A stretch of 64,000 bases of DNA from contig NZ_AQYA01000035.1 of assembly GCF_000376985.1 (NCBI RefSeq), forward strand, positions 1 through 64,000. Direction: 5' to 3'. The position numbers and the translations under genes are program-made. This DNA is from Streptococcus henryi DSM 19005 (GTDB taxonomy: Bacteria > Bacillota > Bacilli > Lactobacillales > Streptococcaceae). Positions 57,751-64,000 of the stretch are shown piece by piece. The notes beneath the pieces were generated by a model. It did not search any database, was not told the DNA's origin, and was given only the letters and a program-made list of their open reading frames with translations. The stretch's first letter is position 1, and every line of letters starts with the position of its first letter.

Positions 57751-58318
57751 AATTTGCGGACTAAAGACTCCAGAGGCTGTGGCTGTGGCGGTTAATAGCG
57801 GAGCTGATTACATAGGCTTTGTCTTTGCTCCCAGCAAACGACAGGTCACTTTGAAGCAAGCTCATGACTTAGCTGAAGGAATTCCAAAATCAGTCAAAAA
57901 AGTTGGTGTCTTTGTCAGTCCAAGTTTGCAAGAATTGAATCAGGCCATCGCCTCAGTCCCACTTGATTTAGTTCAGATACATGGCGACTTTGATGAGAGC
58001 CTTTTGGAGCAAGTATCTGTTCCAACGATCAGAGCTTTTCAAGTGAGCCAGGAAGTGGCTGTCATAAACAGCCCAGCCAATTTTCTGCTCTTTGATGCTC
58101 CCATGGCAGGGAGTGGCCAGACATTTGACTGGCACTTATTGGCGGACAAGGAAATCAAGAAGCCTTTCTTCATCGCAGGCGGCTTGACAGTGGAAAATGT
58201 GAGAGAAGCGCAAGCCCTTTTTCAGCCCTATGCTCTAGACGTGTCTTCGGGTGTGGAGACGGACGGGGTCAAGGACCTGACTAAAATCAGACAATTTATA
58301 GAAAGAGTGAAAGCATGA
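57737..58318 (+). CDS. trpF: Phosphoribosylanthranilate isomerase
   Basis: 193-residue barrel: [13 protein letters not shown] with the catalytic Cys, [37 protein letters not shown] with the catalytic Asp, and [11 protein letters not shown]. The start is TTG 57737 with AAAGGAG (57723-57729) 7 nt before, inside the trpC end. Overlaps trpB by 4 bp. Confidence 0.96.
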   Translation: MTKVKICGLKTPEAVAVAVNSGADYIGFVFAPSKRQVTLKQAHDLAEGIPKSVKKVGVFVSPSLQELNQAIASVPLDLVQIHGDFDESLLEQVSVPTIRAFQVSQEVAVINSPANFLLFDAPMAGSGQTFDWHLLADKEIKKPFFIAGGLTVENVREAQALFQPYALDVSSGVETDGVKDLTKIRQFIERVKA

Positions 58319-59517
58319 CATATAATCAACCAGATGCAAAAGGATTTTACGGAAAATTTGGGGGGCAGTTTGTTCCAGAAACGCTGATGACGGCGGTGAT
58401 TGAGTTGGATCAGGCCTACCGTGAGGCTAAGGAAGACCCTAGTTTTCAAGCAGAATTAGATGAATTACTCAAATACTATGTGGGGCGTGAGACTTCACTC
58501 TACCATGCTAAACGTCTCAGTAAGCATATCGGTGGAGCGCAAATTTACCTCAAACGTGAGGACCTCAACCACACAGGTGCCCACAAAATCAACAATGCCC
58601 TAGGTCAAGTTCTTCTGGCTAAGCGTATGGGTAAAAAGAAAATTATTGCTGAGACAGGAGCGGGACAACATGGTGTTGCCACAGCAACAGCTGCAGCCCT
58701 CTTTGATATGGACTGTACTATCTATATGGGAGAAGAAGATGTTAAGCGTCAATCCCTCAACGTTTTCCGTATGGAGTTGCTGGGGGCCAAGGTGCACTCT
58801 GTGACAGATGGTTCTCGTGTTCTGAAGGACGCTGTTAATGCAGCTCTTAGAGCTTGGGTGGCTGGTATTGAAGATACCCACTACATCATGGGTTCTGCTC
58901 TTGGACCAGCACCTTTCCCAGAGATGGTTCGTGATTTTCAATCAGTTATTGGTAAGGAGGCCAAGCGCCAATTTACGGAATTGACAGGAAAAGACCTGCC
59001 AGATGCGGTTATGGCTTGTATTGGCGGCGGCTCAAATGCTATCGGTATGTTCCATCCATTCGTTAATGATGAATCGGTTGCCATGTATGGAGCTGAAGCA
59101 TCTGGACTTGGTTTGGATACCGATAAGCATGCGGCAACCTTTGCTAAGGGACGTCCAGGAGTGCTTCATGGTTCTCTTATGAATGTTCTACAGGACGCTC
59201 ATGGTCAGATTATGGAAGCTTTCTCTATTTCAGCAGGTTTGGATTATCCTGGCGTTGGACCTGAGCATTGCTATTTTAATGAGATTGGTCGTGCGACTTA
59301 TGATTCTATTACAGATGAGGAAGCCCTTGAAGGATTCAAACTGCTCTCTCGTCTTGAAGGGATTATTCCGGCCCTTGAGTCCAGCCATGCCATTGCCCTA
59401 GCCCAGAAGGTTGCTAAGGACATGAGTCCTGAGCAAAGCTTGATTGTTTGCCTCTCAGGGCGTGGTGATAAGGATGTTATACAGGTTAAAGAGCGTTTTG
59501 AAGCAGAAAGGAAGTAA
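58315..59517 (+). CDS. trpB: Tryptophan synthase beta chain
   Basis: 400 residues with the standard PLP-lysine loop [15 protein letters not shown], catalytic Glu in [24 protein letters not shown] and [10 protein letters not shown]. Partner of TrpA, it condenses channelled indole with serine. It overlaps trpF by 4 bp and is 3 bp from trpA. Contrast with the paralogue at 52554, whose loop is HLGSHKLNN. Confidence 0.97.
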   Translation: MTYNQPDAKGFYGKFGGQFVPETLMTAVIELDQAYREAKEDPSFQAELDELLKYYVGRETSLYHAKRLSKHIGGAQIYLKREDLNHTGAHKINNALGQVLLAKRMGKKKIIAETGAGQHGVATATAAALFDMDCTIYMGEEDVKRQSLNVFRMELLGAKVHSVTDGSRVLKDAVNAALRAWVAGIEDTHYIMGSALGPAPFPEMVRDFQSVIGKEAKRQFTELTGKDLPDAVMACIGGGSNAIGMFHPFVNDESVAMYGAEASGLGLDTDKHAATFAKGRPGVLHGSLMNVLQDAHGQIMEAFSISAGLDYPGVGPEHCYFNEIGRATYDSITDEEALEGFKLLSRLEGIIPALESSHAIALAQKVAKDMSPEQSLIVCLSGRGDKDVIQVKERFEAERK

Positions 59518-59520
59518 GCG

Positions 59521-60303
59521 ATGACTAAGACATTAAGCAGACATTTGGAGGCTATCAAGGCAAGTGGAAAGGGCATTTTCGTGCCCTACATTATGGCTGG
59601 GGATCATCCTCAAGGCTTGGATGGGCTCTTTGAGACCATTAATCTTTTGGAAAATAGCGGAGCTTCTGCCATTGAAGTGGGGATTCCTTTTTCAGATCCT
59701 GTAGCTGATGGACCAGTTATAGAACTGGCAGGGCAGCGCAGCTTAGCGCGTGGAGTCACTCTGACAGACATCATTGATACCTTAAAATATCAACAAAGTC
59801 AGGTTCCCTTGGTCATCATGACCTACTTCAATCCACTTTATCAATATGGCATTGAAAAATTTGTTCAAGATTTGGCTGACACATCAGTCAAGGGTCTGAT
59901 TATTCCAGACCTGCCTTATGAACACCAAGATTTTATCCAACCTTATCTGATTGACACTGATGTGGCCCTTGTTCCTTTGGTGAGTTTGACAACAGGTCTT
60001 GATCGTCAGAAGAAACTAATTAAGGATGCTCAAGGATTTGTCTACGCCGTTGCCGTCAACGGTGTTACTGGTAAGGCAGGTAACTACCGGGATGATTTAG
60101 ATGGACATTTAGCAAGATTGACTCAAGTTGCTGATATACCAGTTCTAACAGGTTTTGGCGTCTCAAGTCAGGAAGATATTGAACGTTTTAACGCAGTCTC
60201 AGACGGCGTCATTGTAGGTTCAAAAATAGTTAAAGCCCTCTATGAAGGCAAAGAAGATGAAGTGACTGATTTTGTTAGATTTGCTTCATCTTACCAAAAA
60301 TAA
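59521..60303 (+). CDS. trpA: Tryptophan synthase alpha chain
   Basis: 260-residue barrel with catalytic Glu in [19 protein letters not shown], catalytic Asp in [12 protein letters not shown], and phosphate-binding [10 protein letters not shown] and [12 protein letters not shown]. It releases indole from indole-3-glycerol phosphate to TrpB. Last gene of trpEGDCFBA; a terminator starts 5 bp on. Confidence 0.97.
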   Translation: MTKTLSRHLEAIKASGKGIFVPYIMAGDHPQGLDGLFETINLLENSGASAIEVGIPFSDPVADGPVIELAGQRSLARGVTLTDIIDTLKYQQSQVPLVIMTYFNPLYQYGIEKFVQDLADTSVKGLIIPDLPYEHQDFIQPYLIDTDVALVPLVSLTTGLDRQKKLIKDAQGFVYAVAVNGVTGKAGNYRDDLDGHLARLTQVADIPVLTGFGVSSQEDIERFNAVSDGVIVGSKIVKALYEGKEDEVTDFVRFASSYQK

Positions 60304-60307
60304 AACG

Positions 60308-60337
60308 AATCCGTTAGGGTGGCCTAGCGGATTTTTT
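60308..60337 (+). terminator. Terminator of the trp operon
   Basis: AATCCGTTAGG (60308-60318) pairs with CCTAGCGGATT (60323-60333 region, one G-U), then TTTT. Confidence 0.88.
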
Positions 60338-60371
60338 GAGGGTCAATAGCGTTAAATGCATCTAGTGTTTA

Positions 60372-61043
60372 TTAAGGGAATATTTGCAGGTCAGTCATAA
60401 TTTGGACTGCCTGGACAACTAGATAGGCTAGTGACAGATAGGGGACAAAGGGAATACGTTTATTCTTGTGGAAAATGCAGGCTAGAATCCCAAATAAGCT
60501 AGCTAGCTGGATTACCCAGAGCAGGCTCTGCCAGTTCACAATCAATGCAAGACTAGACAGATAGAAAAAGTCACCGCTTCCGATACCGATGTCAAAGAGC
60601 TCTGCTATGATTCCTAAAAGAAAAAGGATAAGGGCTAGGGTCTTGATGCCGGAGAGAGTAAGGAGAAGGGCTGTAGCCAGGATCCAAATGATGACTGGGA
60701 AAGATTGGTCTTTGATATCATAGAGGCTGAGGGTAAGGCTGAGCATGAGGGCCAGTAACTGGGCTAGGTTCAGGTAATCAAGTCCATAAAGGATGAAGGT
60801 AAGTCCTAAGGCGATTTCTATGATTGCATAGGATTTTGGGATAGAGACTCCACAAAAGCGACAGGCAGACCTGTTGATAAGTTGGGAAAAAATTGGAATC
60901 AAATCTCGGACTTGTAAACATTGTCCACAGGAATCGCAATGACTTTGTGGATAAATGATTGATTTTTCTGGGAATCTATCCACAAGTAAGCCGATAAAGG
61001 AGCCAAAAGATGCTCCAAGCATAAAAAATAAAAAGATTGTCAT
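60372..61043 (-). CDS. pilD: Prepilin peptidase (A24 family) of the competence pilus
   Basis: 223 residues, polytopic. Two CxxC pairs near the N-terminus (SHCDSCGQC and ACRFCGVSIP), catalytic aspartates in SLYDIKDQSFP and GSGDFFYL, the latter matching GxGD. It cleaves and N-methylates type IV prepilin-like ComGC proteins needed for DNA uptake. The start at 61043 (MTIFLFFMLGASFGSFIGLLVDRFPEKS) agrees with homologues; there is no ribosome-binding site, and a ComX box ends 7 nt upstream, so the mRNA is probably leaderless and competence-specific. Confidence 0.92.
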   Translation of the reverse strand: MTIFLFFMLGASFGSFIGLLVDRFPEKSIIYPQSHCDSCGQCLQVRDLIPIFSQLINRSACRFCGVSIPKSYAIIEIALGLTFILYGLDYLNLAQLLALMLSLTLSLYDIKDQSFPVIIWILATALLLTLSGIKTLALILFLLGIIAELFDIGIGSGDFFYLSSLALIVNWQSLLWVIQLASLFGILACIFHKNKRIPFVPYLSLAYLVVQAVQIMTDLQIFP

Positions 61044-61050
61044 ATCTATC

Positions 61051-61058
61051 TATTCGAA
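61051..61058 (-). promoter_or_regulatory. ComX (CIN) box of the prepilin peptidase gene
   Basis: TTCGAATA on the minus strand, 7 nt before the ATG; identical to the variant box before comEA. Confidence 0.78.
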
Positions 61059-61155
61059 TTCTAGACTTAAAAGTTGAGATTAGCCTAAATTTTTTTAAGA
61101 AGTGACTTGGACATAGTAGTATAATAGATTTAGATAGAGCAAAGGAGGTTATAAG

Positions 61156-61881
61156 ATGCCAGAAAAACTATTTATAGTCGGTGATGTTCATGGTGAGTAC
61201 CAGATGTTGGAAAAATTACTGAAACATTGGCAACCAGATGAGGAAAAATTAGTTTTCTTAGGTGATTTGGGAGACCGTGGACCGGATTCTAAATCCTGTT
61301 TTCTCAAGGTTTTTGATTTGGTTCAGTCAGGTCAGGCAGTTTGTGTTACCGGTAACCACGAAGACATGTTAATCTCTTGGCTAAGTGATCCTGAAAATCG
61401 CATGTCTCATTATTTAGGAAATGGTGCAAAGTCAACCTTGGAGAGTTTTTTTGGACCGGGTATTTTGGAGCGCATGAGTCCGTCGAAAATAGCTGAGCAA
61501 CTAAAACAAGATTACCCAGAATTGATTTCATTTTTGCGCCAGCTTCCCCTTTACTATGAAAATGAGTTTTGTATCTGTGTCCATGCCGGTCTTAATTTGG
61601 ACTTAGAAGATTGGCGCCAAACTTCCCGTCATGATTGTATATGGCTGCGCGAAGATTTTTATGACAGCGACGAATCCTTGGAAAAAAGAGTTGTATTTGG
61701 TCATACGCCAGTTACCTATCTCCGAAGAAATGCCAGTCAGACTCAGATTTGGTCCCGAAAAAATAAGTTAAACATAGATGGCGGTGCTGCTTATGGGGGA
61801 GCTCTGCATGGTGTTGTTCTTTCAGATAAAGGAATTGAGGCAGATTATCAAATTTTTAGCCAAGACTATAACTTGAATTGA
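61156..61881 (+). CDS. Metallophosphoesterase (PPP-type protein/Ap4A phosphatase family)
   Basis: 241 residues with the calcineurin-like metal motifs GDVHGEYQM, LGDLGDRGPDSK and TGNHEDMLISW, and later histidines in CVHAGLNL and FGHTPV. It resembles bacterial serine/threonine phosphatases and diadenosine tetraphosphatases; the substrate is not determined. A TATAAT (61120-61125) lies upstream, and AAAGGAGGTTATAAG is an ideal ribosome-binding site. Monocistronic, divergent from the prepilin peptidase gene. Confidence 0.87.
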   Translation: MPEKLFIVGDVHGEYQMLEKLLKHWQPDEEKLVFLGDLGDRGPDSKSCFLKVFDLVQSGQAVCVTGNHEDMLISWLSDPENRMSHYLGNGAKSTLESFFGPGILERMSPSKIAEQLKQDYPELISFLRQLPLYYENEFCICVHAGLNLDLEDWRQTSRHDCIWLREDFYDSDESLEKRVVFGHTPVTYLRRNASQTQIWSRKNKLNIDGGAAYGGALHGVVLSDKGIEADYQIFSQDYNLN

Positions 61882-61910
61882 AAAAGCTATCATGAAAACT
61901 CGGAAAACGG

Positions 61911-61939
61911 TTGCATATTTTTGCTTTTTTTGCTAAAAT
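61911..61939 (+). promoter_or_regulatory. Promoter of yqgQ-glcK, 6 nt from the ATG
   Basis: TTGCAT (61911-61916), 17 bp, TGCTAAAAT (TAAAAT 61934-61939), then CTCTAT and ATG 61946: predicted leaderless start. Confidence 0.75.
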
Positions 61940-61945
61940 CTCTAT

Positions 61946-62158
61946 ATGAAAACACTATATGATGTGCAGCAACTGCTTAAGCGATTTGGTATTATTATCT
62001 ATATCGGAAAACGTCTTTACGATATTGAGGTCATGAAAATTGAGCTAGAGCGTCTCTATGACAATGGCTTGATTGATAAGGATGATTATATATTGGCTGA
62101 ATTAATTTTGCGTCGTGAGCACAGAATAGAATTAGAAAAGGAAAGCAAACATGACTAA
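61946..62158 (+). CDS. yqgQ: YqgQ (DUF910) family small protein
   Basis: 70 residues, helical, matching DUF910/YqgQ: LYDVQQLLKRFGIIIYIGKRLYDIEVMKIELERLYDNGLIDKDDYILAELILRREHR. This protein of unknown function is encoded just before glucokinase in many Firmicutes; here its 3' end overlaps glcK by 8 bp, so it likely affects glcK translation or function. The -10 box ends 6 nt before its ATG and there is no ribosome-binding site. Confidence 0.9.
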   Translation: MKTLYDVQQLLKRFGIIIYIGKRLYDIEVMKIELERLYDNGLIDKDDYILAELILRREHRIELEKESKHD

Positions 62159-63119
62159 AAAACTTATTGGTATCGATCTTGGTGGAACAAGCATTAAATT
62201 TGGTATTCTGACTCTTGATGGTGAAGTTCAGGAAAAATGGGCAATTGAAACAAATATTCTTGAAGATGGTAAACACATTGTTCCTGATATTGTAGCTTCA
62301 CTCAAACACCGTCTTGAACTTTATGGACTTACTAAAGATGATTTTGTCGGTATCGGTATGGGTTCTCCTGGAGCTGTTGATCGCGATAAGAAAAATGTCA
62401 CTGGTGCCTTTAACCTTAATTGGGCACATACAGAAGAAGTGGGTTCAGTCATTGAAGCTGAACTCGGTATTCCATTTGCTATTGATAATGATGCTAACGT
62501 GGCTGCCCTTGGTGAACGTTGGGTTGGAGCTGGTGCAAATAATCCTGACGTTGTCTTTGTGACTCTTGGAACAGGTGTTGGTGGCGGTGTTATTGCTGAC
62601 GGAAACCTTATCCATGGCGTTGCAGGTGCCGGTGGTGAAATTGGTCACATCATCGTTGAACCTGAAGATGGATTTGCTTGTACTTGTGGTAATGATGGTT
62701 GCTTGGAAACAGTAGCTTCTGCAACAGGTGTTGTGCGTGTAGCTCGTAAGTTAGCTGAAAGCTATGAAGGTGATTCATCAATTAAGGCGGCTATTGACAA
62801 TGGCGAAGCTGTAAGCAGTAAAGATATTTTTGAAGCAGCAGCTAGTGGTGATAAATTTGCAGATTCTATTGTTGAAAAAGTAAGTTACTATCTAGGTCTT
62901 GCTACAGCAAATATTTCAAATATCCTCAATCCAGATTCTATTGTCATTGGTGGCGGTGTTTCCGCAGCTGGGGAGTTCTTGCGCAGTCGTGTGGAAAAAT
63001 ACTTCCTTAAATATACTTTCCCTCAAGTTCGTCAATCAACAAAGGTAAAAATTGCAGAGCTTGGTAACGATGCAGGTATCATTGGTGCAGCTAGTCTTGC
63101 TAGCCAATTCGCAGAATAG
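62151..63119 (+). CDS. glcK: Glucokinase (ROK family)
   Basis: 322 residues: ATP site IGIDLGGTSIKFGIL, sugar site AIDNDANVAALGE, catalytic Asp in that motif, zinc knuckle CTCGNDGCLET, and VFVTLGTGVGGGVIADG. It phosphorylates free glucose, here probably from disaccharide hydrolysis, and takes part in carbon control. Its start lies inside yqgQ with a ribosome-binding site GGAAAG. A rhodanese-like gene follows after 9 bp. Confidence 0.96.
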   Translation: MTKKLIGIDLGGTSIKFGILTLDGEVQEKWAIETNILEDGKHIVPDIVASLKHRLELYGLTKDDFVGIGMGSPGAVDRDKKNVTGAFNLNWAHTEEVGSVIEAELGIPFAIDNDANVAALGERWVGAGANNPDVVFVTLGTGVGGGVIADGNLIHGVAGAGGEIGHIIVEPEDGFACTCGNDGCLETVASATGVVRVARKLAESYEGDSSIKAAIDNGEAVSSKDIFEAAASGDKFADSIVEKVSYYLGLATANISNILNPDSIVIGGGVSAAGEFLRSRVEKYFLKYTFPQVRQSTKVKIAELGNDAGIIGAASLASQFAE

Positions 63120-63128
63120 GGAGAATCT

Positions 63129-63506
63129 ATGTATACTTTGATTTTGACACTGGCTATTGTTCTTGTTTTCTTAGCTTGGTCAGGCTTGCGCTATTTTAGA
63201 GTTCGCAAAGCTGCAAATTATTTGAACAATGCAGATTTTGAAAAAATGTATCACGGAGGTCAACTGATTGATATTCGTGAACAAGCTGCCTATCGTCAGA
63301 AACATATTCTTGGAGCACGCAATCTTCCAGCTAGTCAATTAAAACAAAGTTTGACTGCTATTCGCAAAGATAAGCCCCTCTTCATTTATGACAGCAGCCG
63401 TAGCACAAGCCTTCCAAATGCAGTTCTTTTACTTAAAAAAGAAGGTTTTACAGATATTAATGTCCTTGAAGAAGGCTTCGAATCCTGGACAGGTAAGGTT
63501 AAATAA
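63129..63506 (+). CDS. Membrane-anchored rhodanese-like protein lacking the active cysteine
   Basis: 125 residues: one N-terminal helix (about 3-22, LILTLAIVLVFLAWSGLRYF) and a rhodanese domain (GGQLIDIREQAAYRQKHILGARNLP; VLEEGFESWTGKV). Where active rhodaneses have a Cys loop, this one reads FIYDSSRSTSLPNA; the whole protein has no cysteine, so it cannot transfer sulphane sulphur. It may be a binding or scaffold protein. It follows glcK by 9 bp with a GGGAGAATCT ribosome-binding site, as YqhL-like genes do in related species. Confidence 0.85.
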   Translation: MYTLILTLAIVLVFLAWSGLRYFRVRKAANYLNNADFEKMYHGGQLIDIREQAAYRQKHILGARNLPASQLKQSLTAIRKDKPLFIYDSSRSTSLPNAVLLLKKEGFTDINVLEEGFESWTGKVK

Positions 63507-63542
63507 TTTAGTTAAACTCTGTTCATTTTAAGAATTATATTT

Positions 63543-63595
63543 GTTCCATATGACTAAGAGTGAGTCGTCTCGCCAGAAGTCATATGGAACTTTTT
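63543..63595 (+). terminator. Terminator of the yqgQ-glcK operon
   Basis: GTTCCATATGACT (63543-63555) pairs perfectly with AGTCATATGGAAC (63578-63590), 22-nt loop, then TTTTTG. Confidence 0.88.
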
Positions 63596-63615
63596 GTTTG
63601 TTAAGGAGATTTGAT

Positions 63616-63763
63616 ATAGTCGAATGAAGAGCTTCCAGACCAGGATCGCTCAAACAGTCAGGGAAGTGACTGTTTGAGGTGGGTCTTAGGGAAATGTCTT
63701 TCTCTCAGCTGAGAGGACGGCAAGACGAAAGTGACCATGTATCAAAGCTCTTCAAATGACTAT
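63616..63763. repeat. BOX-like element F, second subfamily (148 bp)
   Basis: Ends are inverted: ATAGTC-GAATGAAGAGCTT at left, AAGCTCTTCAAATGACTAT at right. Inside, a perfect 12-bp hairpin CTCAAACAGTCA/TGACTGTTTGAG (63649-63660 with 63667-63678) and a boxA-like core GACGGCAAGACGAAAGTGAC (about 63716-63735). Ends differ from elements A-E. Confidence 0.75.
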
Positions 63764-63808
63764 AAATATGGATTAAACTTTCAGACTTACAGATAATATT
63801 GCAAAGGA

Positions 63809-63851
63809 ATGACTTGAACAAAAAAGTATCATACTTTTTTGCTTAAGTCAT
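63809..63851. repeat. 43-bp near-perfect palindrome
   Basis: ATGACTTgaaCAAAAAAGTAT, central C (63830), ATACTTTTTTGcttAAGTCAT: symmetric about 63830 apart from a 3-nt mismatch in each arm. It lies 84 bp upstream of the -10 for the next gene. Could be an operator or a bidirectional terminator. Confidence 0.7.
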
Positions 63852-63934
63852 AAATACAAAGACTATTTCCAAATAAACAAATAAAAAAGGATTAATAGAA
63901 GTTTAAGTATTAGGAAGAAACCTATTTTTAGCTT

Positions 63935-63943
63935 TGCTATAAT
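63935..63943 (+). promoter_or_regulatory. Extended -10 promoter of a gene beyond the right edge
   Basis: TGCTATAAT (TATAAT 63938-63943), followed by AAGGAAAAAAGGTAG. No start codon with a clear frame is seen before position 64000. Confidence 0.5.
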
Positions 63944-64000
63944 TAACTTAAAATTAATAAGGAAAAAAGGTAGTCTATTTAAAAGTCAAAATGACTAACC

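Overview
The window is chromosomal DNA of a low-GC streptococcus. The protein content (HrcA/GrpE/DnaK/DnaJ, PolC, RpoE delta, ComEA/ComEC, a serC-acetyltransferase-serA cluster, CIRCE, T-box and ComX-box signals, BOX-like repeats) and the familiar look of the proteins point to the Streptococcus salivarius/thermophilus/vestibularis group. That species call is an inference from recall. I see no broken housekeeping gene, rRNA, tRNA, IS element, prophage or CRISPR array; this is core genome with small accessory patches.

Layout. 1-4.2 kb: an ACT-domain/UPF0210 pair, then a phosphatase, a VanY-type carboxypeptidase and a GH73 glucosaminidase-like protein. 4.1-9.9 kb: the heat-shock cluster hrcA-grpE-dnaK-dnaJ behind two CIRCE operators, with long hairpin-rich non-coding stretches before dnaK and dnaJ. 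10-12.5 kb: truA, a B6/HMP-type kinase, an ECF S component and UPF0340. 12.7-20.3 kb: mscS, tig, rpoE, polC. 20.4-23.8 kb: a small unknown, a MarR regulator and an FMN reductase sharing an operator, a GalT-like HIT protein and a class-I amidotransferase. 24-36.6 kb: a sulphur/amino-acid transport block (polar amino-acid binding protein, metQ-M20 peptidase-metN-metI, brnQ, sstT, then a SAM-hydrolase-like protein with a complete ECF transporter). 36.8-43.6 kb: small unknowns, a tRNA-type methyltransferase plus GIY-YIG protein, plsC, an alpha/beta hydrolase and comEA-comEC. 43.7-51.9 kb: an orphan Phd-type antitoxin, a methyltransferase, cutC, serC-GNAT-serA, ogt, an ArsC/Spx-like protein and a membrane-anchored PepO-like protease. 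52-60.3 kb: a tryptophan locus with three T-box units, an extra trpB, and trpEGDCFBA. 60.4-64 kb: prepilin peptidase, a phosphoesterase, yqgQ-glcK-rhodanese and repeats.

How it works together. Several regulatory layers can be read directly: HrcA/CIRCE for chaperones; a perfect MET box before metQ and a degenerate one at the same distance from the promoter of the SAM-hydrolase/ECF operon; tRNA-Trp sensing by T-boxes in series; ComX boxes (variant TTCGAATA) before comEA and the prepilin peptidase; a LytTR-type (ComE/BlpR-like) direct repeat before the PepO-like gene; and a MarR operator shared by two neighbouring promoters.

The least expected structures are: a set of genes whose -10 box ends 6-7 nt before the AUG (probable leaderless mRNAs); the tandem/nested trp T-boxes with a second, sequence-divergent TrpB; the LytTR box before pepO; and an over-represented 13-mer (AGCTCTGCTATTT, five exact copies).
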